From CAZNPL01 sp964574815 (GTDB lineage Bacteria > Planctomycetota > Phycisphaerae > UBA1845): DNA of 64,000 bases. Shown in pieces: positions 51,613-58,856 of this stretch. Position 1 is the stretch's first letter, and each line of letters starts with the position of its first letter. The translations under genes were made by a program, and so were the position numbers. The notes beneath the pieces were generated by a model. It had not been told where the DNA came from, did not search any database, and saw only the letters and a list, made by a program, of their open reading frames with translations. The DNA lies in the NCBI GenBank assembly GCA_964574815.1, contig CAZNPL010000037.1:6093-70092 (forward strand), written 5' to 3'.

Positions 51613-53289
51613 ATGAGGAAGCTACAGGGGTGGGCGGTGCTCCGTTCTTCGCACGCGTTATCGGGCGTGTGTGCGCTTTTCCTGGGGGCGGCGCCAGTCA
51701 TTGCGCAATTCTGTCCGGACACCGGAACCATTTTGAGTACCAGCGACGCCGCAGAAGGCGACGCACCTTTCGCGGTGCGGTGCTGCGACCTCAATACCGA
51801 CGGGTTTCCCGACTTGGTCACGGCCAACGACGCCAGCGATACCGTGTCGGTTCTGCTGAACAACGGCGACGGCACCTATGCTCCTAAGGTACAGTGGCCC
51901 GTGGACGACGACGGGGGAGTGGTTTCCGAGCCCGTGGACGTCGTCTGTTGCGACCTCGACGGGGACGACCTGATCGACCTGGTGAGCGTCAATCACACCT
52001 CGGACGATGTATCGGTGCTCCTCAATACCGGCAACACCCAGTTTGCGGCGGCGGTCAAGTACCCCGTCGGCGAGGCCCCTTTCGGAATCGAATGCCTCAA
52101 TCTGGACGGCGATGCCGACAAGGATCTGGTTACCAACGGCTTCACCGAGGACGCCCTCTCCGTGTTGCTGAACAACGGCGACGCAACGTTCGCGCCGCAC
52201 GTTACGTACCCAACGGGCGACGCGCCGATCGCGATGGCCTTGTGTGACATGGACGGCGACGCCGTCGCCGACGTCGTAACCGCCAATATGCTGGGTAAGG
52301 AAGTCTCGGTGCTGCGTAATAACGCGGACGGAACCTTCACCGCGATCGGATCAGCCTCGATCTGTCGAACGCCAACCGAGTGCATCAACCCCTTCGACAT
52401 AGCCTGTTGCGACTTCGACGGAGCCAACGGGCCCGACGTGGTGACTTCAAACGGCATCGACGACTCCGCAGCCGTCCTGTTAAATGACGGAACAGGCCAG
52501 CTCGGCGGCGCGACCTTCTACGATGGGGTCGACGGCGCCTACGGCGTGACCTGCTGCGATCTCGACGGCAATGCTGCGCCCGATGTGATCACGGCGAACC
52601 TCTCCAGCGGATCGACAACGCCGCCCGCTCCGGATGATCTCGCCGTCTTTCTGAACGATGGAACCGGCACCCTTGGCACGCTGTCGTCGCTGCCGGTGGG
52701 CGTCGATGGATCGTCCGACCCGTCCTCCGTGGTCTGCTGCGACGTGGACGGCGACACCGACGCGGACATTGTCACGACCTTCGTTGACGGTCTGACCCTG
52801 TTCGAGAATGATTGCCTTGCCGACTGCGGGGACGGCTCCTGCGATCCGCCTGAAGACAAATGTAACTGCCCGGAGGATTGCGGGGCGCCCGATGCAAACG
52901 AGATTCCGGACGGCACGTGCAACGATGGTGTCGATAACGACTGCGACGGAGCGATCGACTGCGACGACGCCGATTGTGATACCGACACCCTCTGCTCCGG
53001 CGGCTGCTTTACGGACGAGGACTGCGAAGACGGCACCATCTGCACCTGGGACCGCTGCATCGACCAGGCGTGCTCCTTCGAGCCAAACAAGTACGGCGAT
53101 GTCGATCACAACGGCGTGTTGAACCTCTTCGATATCTTCTGCATCCTCGATGGCATCGCCGGCGATTTCAGCACGTGCGCGTTCGAGGACGTGGATATCG
53201 AACCGTGCGCGGGCAACGACACGCTGAATATCTTCGATATTTTCGCCGTCCTGGACGCCATTGGCGGCATCGATCCCTGCTGCAGCTGA
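51613..53289 (+). CDS. Secreted FG-GAP/VCBS repeat protein with Cys-rich stalk and dockerin-like tail
   Basis: About 558 residues from ATG 51613; the frame opens at 51445, but the signal peptide (LSGVCALFLGAAPVIAQ) fixes the start. Seven or so FG-GAP/VCBS blades follow (DLNTDGFPDLVTANDASDTV, DLDGDDLIDLVSVNHTSDDV), most with Cys-Cys-Asp before the calcium loop, forming a beta-propeller. Next is a Cys-rich segment (CGDGSCDPPEDKCNCPEDCG) and at the end two dockerin/EF-hand-like repeats (GDVDHNGVLNLFDIF, NDTLNIFDIFAVLDAIGG). Extracellular, calcium-binding, probably anchored or assembled through the tail. A frameshifted relic of the same tail lies at 50384. Confidence 0.87.
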   Translation: MRKLQGWAVLRSSHALSGVCALFLGAAPVIAQFCPDTGTILSTSDAAEGDAPFAVRCCDLNTDGFPDLVTANDASDTVSVLLNNGDGTYAPKVQWPVDDDGGVVSEPVDVVCCDLDGDDLIDLVSVNHTSDDVSVLLNTGNTQFAAAVKYPVGEAPFGIECLNLDGDADKDLVTNGFTEDALSVLLNNGDATFAPHVTYPTGDAPIAMALCDMDGDAVADVVTANMLGKEVSVLRNNADGTFTAIGSASICRTPTECINPFDIACCDFDGANGPDVVTSNGIDDSAAVLLNDGTGQLGGATFYDGVDGAYGVTCCDLDGNAAPDVITANLSSGSTTPPAPDDLAVFLNDGTGTLGTLSSLPVGVDGSSDPSSVVCCDVDGDTDADIVTTFVDGLTLFENDCLADCGDGSCDPPEDKCNCPEDCGAPDANEIPDGTCNDGVDNDCDGAIDCDDADCDTDTLCSGGCFTDEDCEDGTICTWDRCIDQACSFEPNKYGDVDHNGVLNLFDIFCILDGIAGDFSTCAFEDVDIEPCAGNDTLNIFDIFAVLDAIGGIDPCCS

Positions 53290-53402
53290 GCTACGACGCG
53301 CTGCCTGCAGCGGTCGAGACCAAAAACGGGTAAGGGCCGTCCTCTTTCTGCGTCGCTCGGGGCCAGGCTGCCCACGGCGTCCGAATATGCATGCGCGCGA
53401 AA

Positions 53403-53418
53403 ATAAACCGGGCTTTAT
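53403..53418 (+). promoter_or_regulatory. ATAAA-N6-TTTAT palindromic element (copy A3)
   Basis: ATAAA-CCGGGC-TTTAT, palindromic, 147 nt upstream of the next secreted-protein gene, followed by CGCGGCTCTTCG, similar to the flank of A2 (CTTCGAGGCTCG). Confidence 0.55.
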
Positions 53419-53565
53419 CGCGGCTCTTCGACCACGTCGCGAAACCACCCTCAAAACCTGTATAATGGTCGGCAGCTACCCACACGCAGCGTCAGCAGCA
53501 GACTCAAACTGACGCCGGGCGTGTAAAGGCTACCAGGCGGCCCGAGCGCAGGAGATTGACGCCCT

Positions 53566-55095
53566 ATGCGATGCAGTGTCGACAGCGAGCGGCGACCCCG
53601 TTACACGCGGCTTGCTCTCTATGCCGGCTTGCTCGCGGTGTCGTCGCTGGCTCCTCGCCCGGCCTTGGCGCAACGCGTTTTCCACGACCGACTCCTTGAC
53701 GCGGAGCCAAGACCGACCGACCCCGGCGTCACGCTCCCCTTCGATCCGGGCATGCATCGCCTCGTTGACCTGCAGCAGGCCTCAACTGCACGATGGCGCC
53801 CCGATGCCCCGGCCTCGGATCTGTTTAACGGTGCTGCGTCGCCGGACGGCGAATTCTTCCGCCTGCAACTCGTCTTCAGCGGACTCGTCAACCCGCCCGG
53901 CTCGGCCGATCCGCTTGATTTCGAGCCGTTTCGGTACGGCGATCACCCCGTCTTCGGATTCATCGAGATCGATATGGACGAGGACGTCGATACCGGCGGC
54001 GAGCTCAACGCGCCGGAATATCGCTATCTGGGCAACGCTGTGCGTTTCGGTGGAAACGTGCTCCGAGAGGAATATCGCGAACGTGTGGCCACGGACGCAT
54101 CCGCCTTTGACGAAGATTTCGAATCACCCCCGCAAGTGGAACGCCACGGCGAGGAATTTCACTTGGCTCTCCTCGGAACCCAGTTCAGTTCCTCCGGCAT
54201 CGAGCTGATCGACGGCGACGGCGACCTGCTCTTCGAACACGGCGAGACGTGGAACATTGAGGGGTTCTTCTTCCACCGAGCGCACGCCTATGAACTGTTC
54301 AGCTTCGTCGAAGGCGGCCGTAACCCGGGCGAATACAGCCCCGTCAGCCACCTCCGGTTCCAACACGACCCGGTCGATGATGTCACCCACGTGACCCTCG
54401 TTTTTCCCCTCACCAATGTCGGCGCCGGTCTGATGCATGATGAACCCCCCGAACCGACCAACCAGGATCCAACCGACCACGCGTCGATCCTCGAGGCCCT
54501 CGAGGACCTGCAGCTCAGTGCCTTCTTTCTGCCCATCCTGCCGACCGGCCTGCCCGAGGAGGCGATACTCATCAACTGGGCCGAGCGCGATCCTAAGGAC
54601 CACCTCGATCCCACCAATTGGAATCTCACGGCGATCGTCGGCACCAGCTACACGGCGGCCCATCCCGAAACGGTATTCTACGTATGGACCGACATCTTTC
54701 CCGATGTTGTCGCCGGCGACGTGGACGGATCCGGCGCGGTCGACGGCCCCGATCGACAGCTCATCGCCAGGCACATTGCGCAACATGATCATCTGGACGG
54801 GCTGGTGGACGGCGCCGTGACCATCCTCGGTTTTGCGGACGATTTCAGCCTGTTTGACGTCAACTACGACGGCGTGGTCGATGGGCTCGACCTGACGCCT
54901 GTGGAAGCGGACGGGGACGGGGACGAGGACGGGGACGTCGATCTGCACGATTTTGGGATGCTCCAGGCATGTTTTGCCCGCGAAGATCCGGGCAGTTCCG
55001 CATGCCGGGCGTTCGATCTCGTGCCGGATTCGAACATCGATCTCGACGATGTGGCGGAGTTCAATCAGCGAATCGGTGGTCCAATGAGTGATTGA
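53566..55095 (+). CDS. Secreted protein with dockerin/EF-hand-like C-terminus
   Basis: A 509-residue protein with a signal peptide (LALYAGLLAVSSLAPRPALA). The large central part (HPVFGFIEIDMDEDVDTGGE, HLALLGTQFSSSGIELIDGD) is rich in beta and acidic loops but is not a family I know. The C-terminal 130 residues hold calcium-loop motifs (GDVDGSGAVDGPDRQLIARH, FDVNYDGVVDGLDLTPVEAD, GDEDGDVDLHDFGMLQACFA), again a dockerin-like tail. The prepilin-like gene starts 49 nt downstream. Probably surface-exposed; function unknown. Confidence 0.82.
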   Translation: MRCSVDSERRPRYTRLALYAGLLAVSSLAPRPALAQRVFHDRLLDAEPRPTDPGVTLPFDPGMHRLVDLQQASTARWRPDAPASDLFNGAASPDGEFFRLQLVFSGLVNPPGSADPLDFEPFRYGDHPVFGFIEIDMDEDVDTGGELNAPEYRYLGNAVRFGGNVLREEYRERVATDASAFDEDFESPPQVERHGEEFHLALLGTQFSSSGIELIDGDGDLLFEHGETWNIEGFFFHRAHAYELFSFVEGGRNPGEYSPVSHLRFQHDPVDDVTHVTLVFPLTNVGAGLMHDEPPEPTNQDPTDHASILEALEDLQLSAFFLPILPTGLPEEAILINWAERDPKDHLDPTNWNLTAIVGTSYTAAHPETVFYVWTDIFPDVVAGDVDGSGAVDGPDRQLIARHIAQHDHLDGLVDGAVTILGFADDFSLFDVNYDGVVDGLDLTPVEADGDGDEDGDVDLHDFGMLQACFAREDPGSSACRAFDLVPDSNIDLDDVAEFNQRIGGPMSD

Positions 55096-55144
55096 TGCGG
55101 TTGGCCGACACGGGACACGAACACTCAGGGCGGGGTAAAGCAAG

Positions 55145-55960
55145 GTGTCGAGACGAGTGAACGGAACAGCCACGCTCGACAGGCACACGGCCGTTCGCCG
55201 ACGACGCGCCTCCGCCCTCACGTTGATCGAGCTGCTTGTGGTCGTCGGCCTGATCGCCGTTCTTCTTGCAATTCTTACGCCCGCCCTGAGCTCCGCCCGC
55301 GGCGCCGCCAAGACGCTGGTGTGCTCTTCCAGTATGAAGTCCATCGCTATGGAGTTCCGCTTTTTCGCGGATGGGACGGCCGGCGAACGCGGGGACAGTC
55401 GGCAGCTTCGCGGCAATCGATTCTGGATCAACGATTTCCAGGACAGAATGTACCGTCTTGATGAATTCTGGGACGAAGGCGAGGCTGCTACCGGCGTGCT
55501 CGAAGCGGATAGTGAATTGATGCTCTGCCCCGCCGGTGCAGAACGACTGACCAAACGCAAGGGACTCCCCTGCGGAAGGGAGTCTGTTGTCCCCGCACAA
55601 GACGTTTCGGTCGCCGTGAACATGCGCCTGTATCGCGCCGTATTTGATATCAAGGGAAAGAAGCTGCTCGCCTCGCCGCTTGCAACTCAGTTAACCCAGC
55701 GCGTTCTCGATCATCCCTACGTGCCGCTCGTGATGGATGTCGACGGTCGCCACGCCGTGTCACAGGGCGTCGATCCCTTCTACATCGCACCGCCGCTCCC
55801 CTCGGTCGAGGATCCCTACTCGACGGGCCGATACTGGTCGCCCTCGAAGCGACACGGTGGAAGGACCGTGGTCGGCTTCGTCGGTGGACACGTCCACACC
55901 AGCCGCCAACCACAAAACGAGCGCTGGGACTGGGCCTATCAGGCGGAGGTCGGTCGATGA
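55145..55960 (+). CDS. Prepilin-like protein with type IV N-methylation signal
   Basis: A 271-residue protein starting at a GTG. A prepilin-type cleavage and methylation segment ALTLIELLVVVGLIAVLLAI is preceded by a basic run (RRRRAS), followed by the usual PALSSARGAAKTLVCSS, with the conserved Glu in position 5 after the cleavage site. The C-terminus (HGGRTVVGFVGGHVHTS) matches the H-x9-DG-like ending of the planctomycete pseudopilin family. Such proteins occur in large numbers in planctomycetes. The last codons overlap the histidine-kinase start (ATGA), an unusual operon pairing. Confidence 0.88.
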   Translation: MSRRVNGTATLDRHTAVRRRRASALTLIELLVVVGLIAVLLAILTPALSSARGAAKTLVCSSSMKSIAMEFRFFADGTAGERGDSRQLRGNRFWINDFQDRMYRLDEFWDEGEAATGVLEADSELMLCPAGAERLTKRKGLPCGRESVVPAQDVSVAVNMRLYRAVFDIKGKKLLASPLATQLTQRVLDHPYVPLVMDVDGRHAVSQGVDPFYIAPPLPSVEDPYSTGRYWSPSKRHGGRTVVGFVGGHVHTSRQPQNERWDWAYQAEVGR

Positions 55961-57852
55961 GCCTTCGCAACCGCCTGAGTCTGCTCCTGGCTCTCTTCGG
56001 CGTCTACGCGGTGCTGGCCGCCGCAGTCGCCATCTTCGGGAGCCACATGCGCGTCGAGCGCGCCGCCGGGGAGTTTCAGCAGATCGCCGGCCAGACCACC
56101 CGCATCGAGGAGCTCGAACTTCATCTCACCGAACAGACGTTCCTTCTGAAGAGTCTCGCGGCGGGGCATGCAGAGGCCCTCGCACCCTACACGTCGGCGC
56201 GAAAGAAATGGAACGTCACGTTGCAGCAGTGCGCTCGATTCGCGCCGATGCTGTCGGAGTCGGACGCATGGCGACAGCTTTATGTGTCCGCCGAAGAGTT
56301 CGAGCGTCAATCGAACGAGTTTCTCAAGTTGATGGACGAGGGCGATACGCGTGAGGCGAAACTGTTTCTGCGCAACCACGTGGAGGCCGACCTGCTGCCG
56401 GCGCTGCGCGGACGCTTGAAAACGTTGAAGTCGCGGTTGTCGGACGCGCGGAATCGATCGGCGCGGGAGCTGGCCAGCACGACATCACAGGTACTGACGC
56501 TCACCGTCGGCGTGGCGCTGCTGGCGGCCGTACTGGTTCTGGGCGGGGGCGCGCTCGTCCGACGCTGGCTCATGCGTCCGATCTCGCGTCTTCACGCGGC
56601 GGCCGCTCAGTTCCGCGAAGGCAATCTTGACTACCGAAGCCAAACGGGATCCCGGGACGAACTGGGAGAGCTCGGTGCGGCCTTGAACGAGATGGCCGGT
56701 GCCCTCGCTGCGACCGACCGGAAACACCGGACCATGTTCGCAAACCTTCGCGACGCCGTGGTTATCTGCGACCGGGAGGCCACCGTACTGGAGTACCACG
56801 ACGGCGACACGGAAATTCTCGGCGTCGAGGAGCACGATCACGTCGGCCGCCCTTTACTCGACGTGTGGCCCGAGTGGCGCGGCGCCGTTAAAGACTGGCA
56901 GCAGGTTATTCGTTCCGCGGTCGACGACGGCCGGCGCCTTCGCGTACACGACGTTCAACTGGTCTCCGCGACGTCGGACCGCGACGGCCGCTATGCGGAC
57001 TTCGTCGTGTATCGCGTCGATTGCCTGACGAAACAGTGCGCCGCCATCGTCGTCCGCGATGCCACCGACAGGCATCAACTTCAGGAGCGCCTGCGCCATG
57101 CCGAAACGATGGAGGCCGTAGGAACGATGGCGGGAGGCCTGGCCCACGACGTCAACAACCTGCTCAGCAGCGTTACCGGATCGCTCTCGTCGCTGGCCAA
57201 CGATCTGCCCGACGCAAAACACAAGGAGCGGATCGATGTCGCGCTTCGAGGCTGCCGCAGGGCGGCCGGCCTGACCAAACGGCTGCTCAATTTCGCCCGC
57301 GGCATTCAGGGCAGCCCGCAGACCTTCTCGCCCGCGGAGGTGATCGACACCATCTTCGATTCCATGGACGCTGCGGCGATGCAAAACCTCACCGTCGAGC
57401 GAGCGCTGGATCCGACCGTGCGCGTCCACATGGATCAGGATCAGTTCGCCCAGATCGTGATGAACCTCTTCCGCAACGCACGCGACGCGTCGAGCGAAGG
57501 CGGCCGAATCGAAGTCCGTCTGGAGCAGTCGCGTGCACGGCATCCGGGCGAGCCCGGCGCCGAACGCCCGTTCGCCGTTCTCGCCGTCAAGGATCACGGC
57601 AGCGGCATGACGCCGGAGATCGAAAATCGTGCGTTCGAACCTTTCTTCACGACCAAAGCGAGAACCGGGGCCCGAGGCCGGGGCATGGGCCTGCCCATCG
57701 TCTACGCTGCCGCCAAGAGCGCAGGCGGCTTCGTGCGGGTTGAGAGCGAGCGCGACGTCGGCACGTGCGTATCCGTCTACCTTCCAATGTGTGGACAGCC
57801 CGAGGGCGCTCCATCGGCCGCCTCCGACGCGACGGCCCTGCCATCGTCGTAG
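55957..57852 (+). CDS. Sensor histidine kinase (HAMP-PAS-HisKA-HATPase)
   Basis: A 631-residue protein. TM1 (LSLLLALFGVYAVLAAAVAI), a helical periplasmic sensor domain, TM2 (LTLTVGVALLAAVLVLGGGA), HAMP with PISRLHAAAAQFREGNLDYR, a PAS domain (MFANLRDAVVICDREATVLE), HisKA (AGGLAHDVNNLLSSVTGS) and HATPase_c (MNLFRNARDASSEGGRIEV, GRGMGLPIVYAAAKS). The G2 box has GRGMGLP in place of GTGLGLS. It overlaps the prepilin gene by 4 nt and is convergent with an OmpR-like regulator only 4 nt away, which may be its partner although encoded on the other strand. Confidence 0.92.
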   Translation: MSLRNRLSLLLALFGVYAVLAAAVAIFGSHMRVERAAGEFQQIAGQTTRIEELELHLTEQTFLLKSLAAGHAEALAPYTSARKKWNVTLQQCARFAPMLSESDAWRQLYVSAEEFERQSNEFLKLMDEGDTREAKLFLRNHVEADLLPALRGRLKTLKSRLSDARNRSARELASTTSQVLTLTVGVALLAAVLVLGGGALVRRWLMRPISRLHAAAAQFREGNLDYRSQTGSRDELGELGAALNEMAGALAATDRKHRTMFANLRDAVVICDREATVLEYHDGDTEILGVEEHDHVGRPLLDVWPEWRGAVKDWQQVIRSAVDDGRRLRVHDVQLVSATSDRDGRYADFVVYRVDCLTKQCAAIVVRDATDRHQLQERLRHAETMEAVGTMAGGLAHDVNNLLSSVTGSLSSLANDLPDAKHKERIDVALRGCRRAAGLTKRLLNFARGIQGSPQTFSPAEVIDTIFDSMDAAAMQNLTVERALDPTVRVHMDQDQFAQIVMNLFRNARDASSEGGRIEVRLEQSRARHPGEPGAERPFAVLAVKDHGSGMTPEIENRAFEPFFTTKARTGARGRGMGLPIVYAAAKSAGGFVRVESERDVGTCVSVYLPMCGQPEGAPSAASDATALPSS

Positions 57853-57856
57853 GCCG

Positions 57857-58567
57857 TCAAACCGATTCGTGCGGATCGCTCGTTGACAGCTTGTAGCCGA
57901 CGCCGCGCACTGTGTGAATCAGGCGAACGTGGCTCGGCGACTCGACCTTGTTCCGCAGGAGGTTGATGTACACGTTGACGAGATTGCTGGACTCGTCGAC
58001 TTCGTCGCCCCAGAGCTCGTCCAGCAGCCGCTCCCGTTCCAGGACCTCGTTGGGACGCCGCATCATGTACGACAGCAGTTCGGTCTCCCGGTCGGAGAGC
58101 GTCGCTTCCAGATCGGGGCGCCGGGCGACGCGCGTCAGCAGATTGAGCTCGAGGTCTGCGTAGCGCAGCAGGTGCCGCGTGCTTTCGCCGGTCCGGCGCA
58201 CTAGCACACGCAACCGTGCCGCCAGCTCGTTGACGTCAAATGGTTTGCCGAGATAGTCGTCCGCGCCGTGGTCGAATCCAACCAGTCGATCGGGCACGCT
58301 GTCCCGCGCCGTTAATATGAGAATGGGCGTCTCGTCGCCGCGCGCCCGAAGGCCGGCGGCCAGCGCCAGCCCGTCCCCATCCGGCAGCGTCAGGTCGAGA
58401 ATCAGCGCGGCGAATCGTCTCCGCTCGAGATGCCGTTCGCACGAAACCAGGTCGGCGGCGTGCGTAACAATGAACCCGCACGACTCCAGCCCTTCCTGCA
58501 CGGTGCGCGCCACGTCAAGATCGTCCTCGATCAGCAGTACTTCGATGGGTTGCGAGGCCCTTGCCAT
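57857..58567 (-). CDS. OmpR-family response regulator
   Basis: A 236-residue protein. Receiver domain with acidic pair VLLIEDD, phospho-Asp in AALILDLTLPDGDG and Lys in YLGKPFDVNEL; C-terminal winged helix with RRPNEVLERERLLDELWGDE and VYINLLRNKVESPSHVRLIH, the DNA-binding Trans_reg_C pattern. It is encoded convergently with the histidine kinase, ending 4 nt from it, and divergently from the S8 protease gene across a 290-nt region that carries an ATAAA-N6-TTTAT element; control of that promoter is possible but inferred. Confidence 0.93.
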   Translation of the reverse strand: MARASQPIEVLLIEDDLDVARTVQEGLESCGFIVTHAADLVSCERHLERRRFAALILDLTLPDGDGLALAAGLRARGDETPILILTARDSVPDRLVGFDHGADDYLGKPFDVNELAARLRVLVRRTGESTRHLLRYADLELNLLTRVARRPDLEATLSDRETELLSYMMRRPNEVLERERLLDELWGDEVDESSNLVNVYINLLRNKVESPSHVRLIHTVRGVGYKLSTSDPHESV

Positions 58568-58704
58568 GTGGGCACTCCAGGTCCAGATCTTGCACAGCCG
58601 TCGCCTATTATCCTAAGCCTGTCCCATTAACTCGCACAACATTATCCCCGTACGCGGAAAAAGGCCGGCAGGAGCGATGCCGAGAATTTGCACTCAGGGC
58701 GGAC

Positions 58705-58720
58705 ATAAAGACCTTTTTAT
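58705..58720 (+). promoter_or_regulatory. ATAAA-N6-TTTAT element (copy A4)
   Basis: ATAAA-GACCTT-TTTAT in the divergent region between the response-regulator gene and the S8 protease gene, 136 nt upstream of the protease start, followed by TATCGGCTC, which echoes the flank of A3 (CGCGGCTC). Confidence 0.5.
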
Positions 58721-58856
58721 TATCGGCTCAACCGACTTTGCGCTTGCCACAGGGGCGATAATTCGTCAAACTTGCTCCCGTGGCACGGCGCTTTCAAGCG
58801 GTCGGGCCCATCTCGTTTCGTGGTCAAGGGACAGGTCCAACAGGAGGAAATGCGAC

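Noticed and set aside
49852..53418. ATAAA-N6-TTKAT elements as integron attC sites or a CRISPR array
   Set aside because: No integrase or Cas gene, no regular spacers, and the elements are too short and lack the attC fold.
49852..53418. KxRFI-like peptide motifs on the minus strand across the elements
   Set aside because: They arise from reading the ATAAA-N6-TTTAT DNA motif in one frame, not from a conserved protein.
54124..55653. Minus-strand frame of 509 codons
   Set aside because: Antisense of a signal-peptide and dockerin-tail protein and of the prepilin gene.
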